This document shows, piece after piece, positions 20,485-28,367 of a stretch of 64,000 nt of DNA. The position numbers and the translations under genes are program-made. Numbering within the stretch: position 1 is the stretch's first letter; each line of letters begins with the position of its first letter. The stretch is from Frateuria_A yonginensis (GTDB lineage Bacteria; Pseudomonadota; Gammaproteobacteria; Xanthomonadales; Rhodanobacteraceae). The stretch is from positions 248,001 through 312,000 of the forward strand of contig NZ_JBBBNY010000004.1 of NCBI RefSeq assembly GCF_037137055.1, in the 5' to 3' direction. The notes beneath the pieces are model-generated. The model saw only the letters and a program-made list of their open reading frames with translations. It had not been told where the DNA came from and did no database searches.

Positions 20485-21615
20485 CTACAGCTTGAGATAG
20501 AGGCGTCGCCGGTCCATCGCCCAGGCGATCGCCCACCACAACGCCACGAACGCCAGCGCCCAGGTCAGCGAGGCGACGTAAGGTCCCGCCCGCGGCGTGA
20601 TCCAGCCGGCGAACAGGCGTTCGTAGAGCGGCTGCTGCCAGCCCGCGGCCGGCAGCAGGATCTGCATCAGTTCGGAGCCGGCATAGATGGCGATCGCGTT
20701 CATGCCGAAGCGGCGGCCCGGCGCCGGCCCGCCATGGCGGTCGATCAGCCAGTGCAAGGCGAGCAGCGCCAGGAACGCCCAACCGGCGGTCCACAGGGCA
20801 AAGGACGGAGTCCACAGGTTCTTGTTGAACGGCTGCCATGCCGACCAGGCCAGGCCGGCCGCGAGCGCCAGCAGCCCGGCCACGGCGAGCGCCGCGGTAC
20901 GCCCAGCGCGCAGCCAGCGGCCCGCGACCAGCCCCAGCAGCGTGGTGGCGAGCGACGGCAGCGTACCGGCCAGGCCTTCCGGATCGTGCCCGCGGCCGCT
21001 GGCCGGATCGACCTGGTAGACGGTGGGCCCGAACACCGCGCTGTCGATGCGGCTGACCAGGTTGTCCCACGGCGCCAGCGTGCCGCCTGCGTGCAGCAGC
21101 AGCGCGTAGCCGCCCAACAGCAGCGCGATCGCGAGCCACTGCGTGCGCTGGCGCGCGTACAGCGCGAAGACCGCCACCCCGGCGTAGCACAGGCCGATCC
21201 GCTGCAGCACGCCGGGCAGGCGCAGGTGCGCGTGCGGCAGCAGCCACCAGGCCAGCAGGTTGATCGCGAGCCCCAGGCCGACGATGCGCAGCGCGCGCCA
21301 GCCCGCGCCGCGCAGCAGCACCGCACGCGGCACGCCGGCCTCCTGCTTCGGCTCCAGCGCCAGCGCCACCGACACGCCGACCAGGAACAGGAAGAACGGG
21401 AACACCAGGTCGGTCGGCGTGCAGCCGTCCCAGGCCGCATGCTCCAGCAGCCCATAGACATGGCCCCAGTCGCCCGGGTCGTTGACCAGCAGCATGGCGG
21501 CGACCGTGCAGCCGCGCAGCGCATCTACCGAGGCGAGCCGGCGCCGCGGCCAGCCCTCGCCCGATGAGCGCGGGCTGGCTGGCGTTCCTCCCGGAGCAGG
21601 GTGCAAAAAAGGCAT
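20485..21615 (-). CDS. nagX: NagX-like membrane acyltransferase (DUF5009/HGSNAT-like)
   Basis: 376 residues, about ten hydrophobic segments. It begins with the family signature S-V-D-A-L-R-G...M-L-L-V-N-D-P-G-D-W and P-T-D-L-V-F-P-F-F-L-F-L-V-G. The family includes human heparan-alpha-glucosaminide N-acetyltransferase and bacterial NagX found in GlcNAc loci; the exact bacterial reaction is unproven. ATG 21615 lies inside a REP-like palindrome, 17 bases after the hexosaminidase stop. AGGAG sits 14 bases upstream, with the palindrome stem between. No other good start is seen, so the start is moderately sure. Last gene of the glk-receptor-hexosaminidase-nagX row. Confidence 0.8.
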   Translation of the reverse strand: MPFLHPAPGGTPASPRSSGEGWPRRRLASVDALRGCTVAAMLLVNDPGDWGHVYGLLEHAAWDGCTPTDLVFPFFLFLVGVSVALALEPKQEAGVPRAVLLRGAGWRALRIVGLGLAINLLAWWLLPHAHLRLPGVLQRIGLCYAGVAVFALYARQRTQWLAIALLLGGYALLLHAGGTLAPWDNLVSRIDSAVFGPTVYQVDPASGRGHDPEGLAGTLPSLATTLLGLVAGRWLRAGRTAALAVAGLLALAAGLAWSAWQPFNKNLWTPSFALWTAGWAFLALLALHWLIDRHGGPAPGRRFGMNAIAIYAGSELMQILLPAAGWQQPLYERLFAGWITPRAGPYVASLTWALAFVALWWAIAWAMDRRRLYLKL

Positions 21616-21636
21616 CGCGAGCAAGCTCGCTCCTAC
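21612..21636. repeat. REP-like element (single) between hexosaminidase and nagX
   Basis: Minus-strand GTAGGAGCGAGCTTGCTCGC then GATGCC: stem GCGAGC/GCTCGC around TT. Its TAG is the stop codon of the GH20 gene and its ATG the putative start of nagX. One arm only; the other REP loci in the window are paired. Confidence 0.8.
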
Positions 21637-23909
21637 GGGGAAAGCTGCAGCGTGAGTCGGCCGAAGGCGTAGAGCGGACCGTCGGTCGGCGCGGTGAAGG
21701 CCAGGCACAGGTCGTGCGTGCCCTGCTGGCGCGGGAAGCGCGCCTGCAGCGCGAAGCGGCGCGGCGTCCGATCCGGATCGGGCAGCGGCACGCTGGCCAG
21801 CACCGGGCCGTCGCAGCCGTCGCGGCGGATCACCAGCTCGCCGTGCGCGGTGGCCGCCTTCCGCTGCACCACCAGGCCGGCCTCGTGCGCCAACTGGTAG
21901 TTGTTCGGCAGGCGCGCCAGGTCCACGTGCAGTGCGGTGGTGCCATCCAGCGGCGCCACCGGCCACAGCTGGCAGGCGTTGAACAGGTTGACGGTGTACA
22001 CCGGCCGCCACGAGGTCGCGTCGGGCAACGGCTGCACGCGCAGCCGGAACGGGCTGCCCGGGCAGTTCACCAGCGTGTTGCCGTCGCGCCGCAGCAGGCT
22101 GGCTGCGTCGAAACTGCGTGTCCGCATGGCCAGGATGCGGCCGTCCGGCGCGAACGTGGTAGCGCGCACGGTGACCGGCAGGGTCACCGGTACCGGACCG
22201 CTGTAGACCGGCGAGCCCGGGTTGGGCGCACTGCCGTCGAGGCTGTAGCGCAAGGTGCCGAGGCCGGCCTGGGTCGAGAGCGTGAGCGTGCTGCGCCCGC
22301 TGGCGCGCGCGGCCGCCTCGTCGAGCGTGATGACCGGCGCGAACGCGCTGTCGGCGTAGGCGATGCGCGCGCGCCGGTAGCGCGCAAGCTGCGCCGGCAG
22401 GCGACCGAGGAAATCGCGCCAGTCGCGCCGCCCCGGCGGTGTCCACAGCACCTCGGCCAGCGCGTCCAACCGCGGGAACACCGCGTACTCGACGTGCTGC
22501 ATGTCGGGCATGTGCTCGGTCCACACGTTGGCCTGCGCGCCGAGCACGTGCCGGACCTGCGTCGCGTCGAGCCCGGCCGGCACCGGCTCGAAGGCGTAGA
22601 TGTCGGCCAGGCCCTTGACCGGGATGCGACCGGTCGGCTCCTCCGGGTGGTCGCTCTGCAACTGGTCGAAGTACAGGTCGGGCGAGGGCGAGAGCACCAC
22701 GTCGTGGCCCTGCCGGGCCGCATCGACGGCGCCCTGCGTACCACGCCAGGACATCACCGCGGCCTCGGCCGGCACGCCGGCGGCGAGGATCTCGTCCCAG
22801 CCGATCATGCGCCGGCCGTGCGCCTCGAGGTAGGCGCCGAGCCGGCCCATCAGCCAGCCCTGCAGCTGGTCCTCGCTGGCAAGGCCCAACGCCTTCATGC
22901 GCGCCTGCACCGCGGGCGAAGCCTGCCACTGGTCCTTCACCGCCTCGTCGCCGCCCAGGTGGATCGTGCGCGACGGGAACAGCGCCATCACCTCGTCCAG
23001 CACGTGCTCGAGAAAGGCGATGGTGGGGTCGTTCACGTTGAACAGCGTGGTGTGCACGCCCCAATCGGGCGAGACGGGGATGCGCTTGCCGGTCACGCCG
23101 AACTGAGGATACGCAGCCACCGCGGCGGTGGCATGCCCGGGCAGGTCGATCTCCGGCACGATGGTGATGCCGCGCGCGGCCGCGTAGGCGACCAGGGCGC
23201 GGATGGTCTGCTGCGAATAGAAGCCACCGTAGCGGGCCGGTTCGCCGTCCTCCCCCGCCGCCGGCGGGGTGCGCCAGGCGCCGATCCGGGTGAGCTCGGG
23301 GTAGCGCTCGATCTCGATCCGCCAGCCCTGGTCGTCGGTGAGGTGCCAGTGCAGCACGTTGAGCTTGTGCAGCGCCATCTGGTCGATCAGCCCGCGGATC
23401 TGCGCCGGGCTCTGCATGTGCCGGACCGAGTCCAGCATCAGGCCGCGCCAGGCGAAGCGCGGCGCATCCGCGATGTGCAGCGCCGGCACGGCCCCGTCGC
23501 GAGCCTCGTCCAGCAGTTGCACGAGCGTGGCCGCGCCGTGCAGCAGACCGGCGTCGTCTTGGGCGACGACGCGGATGCCGTGCGCATCCACGTCCAGCGT
23601 GTAGCTGCCGGCGACCGCACCGGCCCGGGCGTCGTGGCGCAGGACGATGGCGCCGTCGGCAGGCGCGCCCTCGCGCAGCGCCAGGTGCGGCCCGTCGATG
23701 CGGGCCAGCTGCTCCAGCAGGAAGGTGCCGGCCCGGTGCGCACCGGCATCGCCCGGCGCCACCAGGACGCGGGTGGCGGCAGCGAGGGTGAAATGGCCGG
23801 CGCCCAGGGCGAGTTGCGCCGGCCGCGGGATCAGCGCCGGCTCCGGCGACGCGGCGCGCGCAGCCAGCGCGGCAAAGGCGAGGGTCAGACAGGAAAGCAG
23901 GCGTTGCAT
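21633..23909 (-). CDS. Beta-N-acetylhexosaminidase (GH20)
   Basis: 758 residues with signal peptide (to about A-R-A-A, residue 20). An N-terminal GH20b domain (about 25-145) is followed by the GH20 TIM barrel with the catalytic pair D321-E322 (H-L-G-G-D-E-A). After ~500 come a chitobiase C-terminal-type beta domain (L-R-Y-S-L-D-G-S-A-P-N-P-G) and a further beta-rich tail. It releases terminal GlcNAc from chitooligosaccharides or peptidoglycan/glycan fragments in the periplasm or at the surface. It lies between the TonB receptor and nagX, downstream of a terminator, so its expression may be attenuated relative to the receptor. Confidence 0.93.
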   Translation of the reverse strand: MQRLLSCLTLAFAALAARAASPEPALIPRPAQLALGAGHFTLAAATRVLVAPGDAGAHRAGTFLLEQLARIDGPHLALREGAPADGAIVLRHDARAGAVAGSYTLDVDAHGIRVVAQDDAGLLHGAATLVQLLDEARDGAVPALHIADAPRFAWRGLMLDSVRHMQSPAQIRGLIDQMALHKLNVLHWHLTDDQGWRIEIERYPELTRIGAWRTPPAAGEDGEPARYGGFYSQQTIRALVAYAAARGITIVPEIDLPGHATAAVAAYPQFGVTGKRIPVSPDWGVHTTLFNVNDPTIAFLEHVLDEVMALFPSRTIHLGGDEAVKDQWQASPAVQARMKALGLASEDQLQGWLMGRLGAYLEAHGRRMIGWDEILAAGVPAEAAVMSWRGTQGAVDAARQGHDVVLSPSPDLYFDQLQSDHPEEPTGRIPVKGLADIYAFEPVPAGLDATQVRHVLGAQANVWTEHMPDMQHVEYAVFPRLDALAEVLWTPPGRRDWRDFLGRLPAQLARYRRARIAYADSAFAPVITLDEAAARASGRSTLTLSTQAGLGTLRYSLDGSAPNPGSPVYSGPVPVTLPVTVRATTFAPDGRILAMRTRSFDAASLLRRDGNTLVNCPGSPFRLRVQPLPDATSWRPVYTVNLFNACQLWPVAPLDGTTALHVDLARLPNNYQLAHEAGLVVQRKAATAHGELVIRRDGCDGPVLASVPLPDPDRTPRRFALQARFPRQQGTHDLCLAFTAPTDGPLYAFGRLTLQLSP

Positions 23910-23939
23910 GCGCGGGTCTCCGTGGTCTTGCCGGGGTAC

Positions 23940-24018
23940 GTAGAAGCGAGCTTGCTCGCGATGTTCCGCTTTTTGTGTGCTGCGCAGCGAAAAGCATCGC
24001 GGGCAAGCTCGCTCCCGC
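23940..24018. repeat. REP-like inverted pair
   Basis: Left arm GTAGAAGCGAGCTTGCTCGC (from 23940) and right arm GCATCGCGGGCAAGCTCGCT (to 24018) in opposite orientation, 30 bases apart, between the hexosaminidase start and the receptor terminator. Confidence 0.8.
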
Positions 24019-24053
24019 CAGGCAGGCCCACCCCATGGGTTGCGGCAGGGCGC

Positions 24054-24087
24054 AAAAAGCGGTCCCGGCGAAGACCTGCCGGGACCG
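24054..24087 (-). terminator. Intrinsic terminator after the chito-oligosaccharide receptor
   Basis: Ten-bp stem CGGTCCCGGC/GCCGGGACCG (24060-24087), 8-nt loop, followed on the minus strand by CTTTTTG. It lies 41 bases after the receptor stop and before the hexosaminidase gene, so it should partly separate the two. Confidence 0.8.
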
Positions 24088-24128
24088 TGCGGGGAGGATC
24101 GCGGGACACCTGCCGGGCAGGCGCGTCC

Positions 24129-26843
24129 TCAGAACTTGAAGCGCAGGTTGAGGTAGTACTGCCGGCCGTTGACGTAGAACGCGTACGGCTGCTTCCCGTA
24201 GGCGGCGTTCTGCGTGTAGTACTTGAGCTTGGGGTTGTTGAGGTTCATCGCGTCCAGCGACAGCGACATCCAGTCGGTGAGCTGCACGCCGAAGGACGCC
24301 GCCAGGTTGCCGATGCCCTGCTGGAAGTAGGTGTCGGTGCGGCTCACGCCGGCATAGAACTCCGAGCGGTAGGTGTAGCTCACGCGCGCGTTGAAGCGCT
24401 GGTTCTCGAAGTAGCCGGACACGTTGTAGGTGTGCTTGGAGGTGCCCTGCAGCGGCACGCCGCCGGTGGCGTGGCCGTCGGCATAGGTGTAGTTGGCCTG
24501 CACGCCGAAGTTGTCGCCGATCGGCTGGATGTAGTTGAGCTCCACCCCGCGCACCTGGCCGTTGACGTTGCGCGGCACGCTGATCAGGTAGTCGTTGAAG
24601 ACGTCGGTGCCGGCGGCCGCCGAGGCCTGCATGTCCTTGAACCGGCGCACTTCGTTGCCGAAGTTGACGTAGTCGTGCAGGTTCATCGCGTAGACGCCCG
24701 CCGACAGCAGGCCACGCGGCGCGAAGTACCACTCCACCGCGGCGTCGAAGTTGCTCGACACCAGCGGCCTGAGCTTCGGATTGCCGCCGCTGCCGGTGTG
24801 GGTGAGGTCGTCGGCCGAGACGTAGCCGGCCAGCGCGGAGTAGTCCGGACGGGTCATCGTCTGCGAGGCGGCGAAGCGCAGCAGCAGGTCGTCGGACAGC
24901 GCGAGCTTGAGGTTGGCGCTGGGCAGGAACTTGTCGTAGCTGTGCTTGTAGGTGTTCCAGTAGTAGTCGCCGAAGGCCGATCCGGTGATGGGACCGGTGA
25001 CCGTAGTGGCTTCGGCATCCGGCGCGGTGCTGGTGTAGCCGATGTTCTCCTTGGTCTTGACGTAGCGCACACCGAAGTTGCCGCTGGCGATCCCCGCCTG
25101 GAAGTTCAGCTGCAGGTAGGCGGCCGAGTCCTTCTCCTCCACCTTGTAGACGTCGTTGAAGTAGAAGCGCGAGACCGGGTCGCGGTTGGCGTAGGCCGCA
25201 TCGATGGCGGCCAGTTGCGCCGGCGTCCAGTACCAGATCGGCCCGGGGAAGCTGCCGCCGACCGAGCTGCCGAAGTCGCCCGGGTAGTGCTCCACGGCGG
25301 TCGGGTAGCCGGCCGGGTCGGTCCAGTCGGTGGCGAAGTTGGGCCCCTGCGCGATCTCGCTGGGGTTCTGGCGGGTGTGCTTGGCGTAGCGCACGCCGAA
25401 CTGCAGCGAGCTGAAGGCGCTGTCGTCGAAGGCGAGTTCGCCATCGGCCTGCGCCCAGTCCTCCTTGTCCTTCACCTTGATGCCCTGGCCACCGAAGATC
25501 CAGCCCATGTCCGGGCGGATCCCGGAAGTCGAGCTGTTGTCGCCGCCCAGCGTCCAGTTGATCGGCTTGCCGAGGCCGCGCATGTCCCAGCTGGCCCCGG
25601 CGCCGACGGCCGTACCGAGTTCCATCACGTCCTGGGTCGGCGAAGAGCCGCTGCCGCGGGTGGTGCCGACCTGCCCGGTGAAGGTCAGGTGGTCGGTGGC
25701 GCGCCAGTCGGCATCCAGGGTGAGGTACTTCGACTCGGACGCCGCGCCCGGACGCGAGATCTGGTCGTACACGCCGTAGGCGCCGGTACCGCCGCTGATC
25801 GAGCCGCTGGTCACGACGTTGTTGCGGATCGTGTTGGCGGTCAGCACGCCGCCGTTGGCCAGCGCGCTGCTGGCCCACATCATGTAGTTGCGGTTGTAGT
25901 TGTCGGCCTTGAGCTTGGAGTAGAAGCCGTTGATGTCGAGGGTGAGGTTGTCGGCCGGCTTGATCTGCAGGTCGATCACGCCGCCCTTGCGCTCGCGCTC
26001 CTGGGTGAACAGCACGGCGCCGATCTCGTTCGGGTAGTACACGGTGTTGCCGTCGACCGTGGTCGGCAGGTAGCCGCCCACCACTTCCTGGCCGTTGCGC
26101 TGCAGGCTGCGCTTCTCGTAGAAGCCCTGCACCATCACGCCGGCGGTGCCCGCGTCGTTCTTCCAGTTGAACAGGCCGCTGAACTGCGGCTTGGTCTTGC
26201 CCGGCAGGTCGGCGTAGACGCCGCCGAGCGACACCTCGCCGGTGACCGGCTTGGCGAACTCCAGCGGCTTGCGCGTGACGATGTCGACCGAGCCGGCGCT
26301 GCCGCCCTCGACCAGGTGCGCCTCCGAGCTCTTGTAGACCACCACCTGGTTGACGATCTCCGAGGGCAGCAGGCTGTAGCTGACGCTGCGGCCCACGGTC
26401 TGCACCTGGCTGAGCACGAACCAGTCGCCGGTGCCGATGGAGTGGCCGTTGACCAGGGTCTGGGTCAGGCTCGGCGCAGTGCCGCGCAGGCTCACGCGAT
26501 CGCTCTCGTCGAAGCCGCCTTCGCTGGCGCTGGAGGAGCTGATGTTCACGCCGGGCAGGCGCTGCAGCGTGTCGGCCACGTTCTTGGCCGGCAGCTTGCC
26601 GATGTCCTCGGCGGTGACCACCTCCACGTGCGAGTCGAAGTCCTTCTTGGTTTCCAGCGACTCGGTCTCCGCGTTGCGGATGCCGGTCACGGTGATGGTG
26701 CCCAGCTGCTTGACCTTGGCGCGGTCGGAGCGGGGCTGCGTGGCGGCATCGCCGGCCTGCGCGTTGTCCTGGGCATGCAGCGTGCCGGCCAGGCACAGGC
26801 CGGCGATGATGCTGGCGGCTAACAGCGTCTTGCGGTGTGACAT
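24129..26843 (-). CDS. TonB-dependent receptor of the GlcNAc/chitooligosaccharide locus
   Basis: 904 residues with signal peptide (to about L-H-A-Q, residue 25). A TonB-box-like stretch (G-T-I-T-V-T-G) precedes the plug (V-T-A-E-D-I-G-K-L-P-A-K-N-V-A-D-T-L-Q-R) and the barrel closes at the C-terminus with F-K-F. The plug sequence is typical of the Xanthomonas/Caulobacter carbohydrate TonB receptor family. Position between glk and GH20 hexosaminidase supports uptake of chitooligosaccharides across the outer membrane (inference from context). It lies 92 bp downstream of glk on the same strand and is followed by an intrinsic terminator. Confidence 0.92.
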   Translation of the reverse strand: MSHRKTLLAASIIAGLCLAGTLHAQDNAQAGDAATQPRSDRAKVKQLGTITVTGIRNAETESLETKKDFDSHVEVVTAEDIGKLPAKNVADTLQRLPGVNISSSSASEGGFDESDRVSLRGTAPSLTQTLVNGHSIGTGDWFVLSQVQTVGRSVSYSLLPSEIVNQVVVYKSSEAHLVEGGSAGSVDIVTRKPLEFAKPVTGEVSLGGVYADLPGKTKPQFSGLFNWKNDAGTAGVMVQGFYEKRSLQRNGQEVVGGYLPTTVDGNTVYYPNEIGAVLFTQERERKGGVIDLQIKPADNLTLDINGFYSKLKADNYNRNYMMWASSALANGGVLTANTIRNNVVTSGSISGGTGAYGVYDQISRPGAASESKYLTLDADWRATDHLTFTGQVGTTRGSGSSPTQDVMELGTAVGAGASWDMRGLGKPINWTLGGDNSSTSGIRPDMGWIFGGQGIKVKDKEDWAQADGELAFDDSAFSSLQFGVRYAKHTRQNPSEIAQGPNFATDWTDPAGYPTAVEHYPGDFGSSVGGSFPGPIWYWTPAQLAAIDAAYANRDPVSRFYFNDVYKVEEKDSAAYLQLNFQAGIASGNFGVRYVKTKENIGYTSTAPDAEATTVTGPITGSAFGDYYWNTYKHSYDKFLPSANLKLALSDDLLLRFAASQTMTRPDYSALAGYVSADDLTHTGSGGNPKLRPLVSSNFDAAVEWYFAPRGLLSAGVYAMNLHDYVNFGNEVRRFKDMQASAAAGTDVFNDYLISVPRNVNGQVRGVELNYIQPIGDNFGVQANYTYADGHATGGVPLQGTSKHTYNVSGYFENQRFNARVSYTYRSEFYAGVSRTDTYFQQGIGNLAASFGVQLTDWMSLSLDAMNLNNPKLKYYTQNAAYGKQPYAFYVNGRQYYLNLRFKF

Positions 26844-26935
26844 GGTGCTCCCCTCCAAGCGGATCGGCAGCGCGGCGAGGCGGATGCCGGTTGGTTGTCT
26901 GGGCTCGCGCCCGGTTCGATGCGGCTTGCCTGAGC

Positions 26936-27967
26936 TCACCCCGGCTCGACATGACCGGCGATGGCCAGGCCGGCCGCGCCGATCACGCCGTGCTGGCCGT
27001 GCTCCATCAGTCGTACGGGAACCTGTTGCAGGTACGGGCGCATCACGCCCTTGTTGAAGAAGCGCTCGCGGAAGCGGCCGGCCAGCAGCAGCGGGCGGAC
27101 CTGCGGCAGGATGCCGCCGGCGAGGAACACGGCACGCGCGCCGTAGAGCAGCGCGAGGTCGCCGGCGAAGCTGCCGAGCAGGCCGCAGAACACCTCGAGG
27201 GTTTCCACCGCGACCGCGTCGCTGCCTTCCAGCGCGGCACGGGTGATCGCATCGGGCGCCGGCACCGCGGCGCGCACGCCGCACAGCGTGCCGATCGCGC
27301 GATAGAGGTTGCGCAGCCCCGGACCGGACAGCGCGTGCTCGAAGGCCACGTGCGCGCGCTCGCGGGCGAGCAGGCGCAGGATCTCGATTTCACGTTCGTC
27401 GCCGGGCGCCAGTGCGATCTGCCCGGCCTCGGTGGCCAGCACGCGCGCCTGCGGCGTATGCGGCAACAGCACCGCCGAGCCCAACCCGGTGCCCGGCCCC
27501 ATCACCAGCACCGGGCCCCGCGCACGCGGCGTGCCGGGCTCGACCACCGGCACGGTGTCGGCCGCGGTGAGGAACTGCGTGGCATAGGCCACTGCTTCGA
27601 AGTCGTTGATCACCGCCAGGCGCTCGACCGGCAGGCTGTCGCGCAGTTCGCCGATCGACACCGGCCAGGCCAGGTTGTCGTTGACGATGGCGTCGTCCAG
27701 TACATAGCCGGCGCTGGCCACCACGCACTGCTCGATCGGGGCGGACACGTCCAGGTACGCCACGAAGTGCTGCAGCACCGCCGCGAGGCTGGGCCACTCG
27801 GCGCAGACGTAGCGCTGGTAGCGCAGCACGGTGACCGGACGGGCGCCGTCCGGGCGCCGGCTGACCAGGCCGACGCGCGCATGCGTGCCACCGACGTCGG
27901 CGGCCAGCAGCAAGGCCTCCTGCGGCAGGCGCTGCGACGCACTCCTGGGGTTGGCGACCTCGGCCAC
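26936..27967 (-). CDS. glk: Glk-family glucokinase (probable amino-sugar kinase by context)
   Basis: 343 residues. ATP-binding signature A-A-D-V-G-G-T-H-A-R-V-G-L, sugar-site I-N-D-F-E-A-V-A-Y-A, and G-P-G-T-G-L-G-S-A-V. This is the Glk (not ROK) family, about 20 residues longer than E. coli Glk. It is the first gene of the leftward row glk-receptor-GH20-nagX, so it may phosphorylate GlcNAc as well as glucose; no separate NagK is present. It begins at GTG 27967 with an SD GGAGGGAGGAG. The promoter has a consensus -35 overlapping a LacI-type palindrome. Confidence 0.9.
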   Translation of the reverse strand: MAEVANPRSASQRLPQEALLLAADVGGTHARVGLVSRRPDGARPVTVLRYQRYVCAEWPSLAAVLQHFVAYLDVSAPIEQCVVASAGYVLDDAIVNDNLAWPVSIGELRDSLPVERLAVINDFEAVAYATQFLTAADTVPVVEPGTPRARGPVLVMGPGTGLGSAVLLPHTPQARVLATEAGQIALAPGDEREIEILRLLARERAHVAFEHALSGPGLRNLYRAIGTLCGVRAAVPAPDAITRAALEGSDAVAVETLEVFCGLLGSFAGDLALLYGARAVFLAGGILPQVRPLLLAGRFRERFFNKGVMRPYLQQVPVRLMEHGQHGVIGAAGLAIAGHVEPG

Positions 27968-28017
27968 GACTCCTCCCTCCGCGTTCGCCCGGCGTCCCTG
28001 GACGTCGGCGGAGGCGG

Positions 28018-28046
28018 AGTCTGGACAGCGATGACAACGTTGTCAA
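28018..28046 (-). promoter_or_regulatory. Promoter of glk
   Basis: Minus strand: TTGACA (28046-28041), 17-bp spacer, CAGACT (28023-28018). Perfect -35, weak -10 (3/6). The -35 lies within the operator palindrome 28032-28045. Predicted leader is about 45 nt. Confidence 0.6.
28032..28045. promoter_or_regulatory. LacI-type operator, perfect palindrome
   Basis: TGACAACGTTGTCA, a perfect 14-bp palindrome with the central CG typical of LacI-family sites, and like the NagR-type boxes known for GlcNAc regulons. It covers the glk -35 box, so binding would repress glk and genes downstream. The LacI-family gene at 29735 is the obvious candidate binder. Confidence 0.75.
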
Positions 28047-28273
28047 CGCGTTTCGGCAGCATTTCGGGAGGTCCGGTTTTGGCAGCGCAACATGGCGCCG
28101 ACACTTGAACGCCACGGCACGAGGTAAAGGAGCCGCGAACCCCATGCGGTGCTGGCTTTGCCCGCTCCGAACCGCACGGGCAAGACATGTCGCACCGCAC
28201 CAGACGAGCTGGCGGTCGAGTGTCTCTTTCGGTAGCCGAGCACCTGGACGACGCCGGTCGCGAGGGACACAAA

Positions 28274-28302
28274 TTGACAACGTTGGCGCGCAAGGCCATA
28301 AA
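28274..28302 (+). promoter_or_regulatory. Promoter of the sugar MFS carrier
   Basis: TTGACA (28274-28279), 17-bp spacer, CATAAA (28297-28302; 4/6). Predicted leader about 59 nt. The -35 is overlapped by the second operator. Confidence 0.65.
28275..28288. promoter_or_regulatory. Second LacI-type operator (imperfect)
   Basis: TGACAACGTTGGCG: identical to the first operator except at positions 12 and 14. It overlaps the carrier -35 in the same phase as the first operator overlaps the glk -35. Spacing between operator centres is 243 bp, compatible with looping (inference). Confidence 0.6.
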
Positions 28303-28367
28303 GCCGGCCGGGGGAGTGCCCGTCGCGGCGCTCGCATCGCCATGCGTTTGCCTGACAGGAGCCGTCC

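Larger units (their letters stand above)
27968..28367. promoter_or_regulatory. Divergent regulatory region between glk and the sugar carrier (400 bp)
   Basis: No gene is seen here. It holds two outward promoters and two LacI-type operator sequences (listed separately). The middle, about 28060-28260, has no recognised element. The region is less GC-rich than the coding DNA around it. Confidence 0.75.

Noticed and set aside
23940..24018. Possible CRISPR-like repeats
   Set aside because: The recurring units are inverted pairs of a REP-like palindrome at scattered loci, not direct repeats with regular spacers, and no cas genes are present.
20485..26952. A single minus-strand frame open for over 2100 codons across nagX, GH20 and receptor genes
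   Set aside because: Only the last 376 codons (nagX) have family motifs. The rest is in another frame of GH20 and the receptor and is Arg/Ala-rich, an effect of very high GC content.
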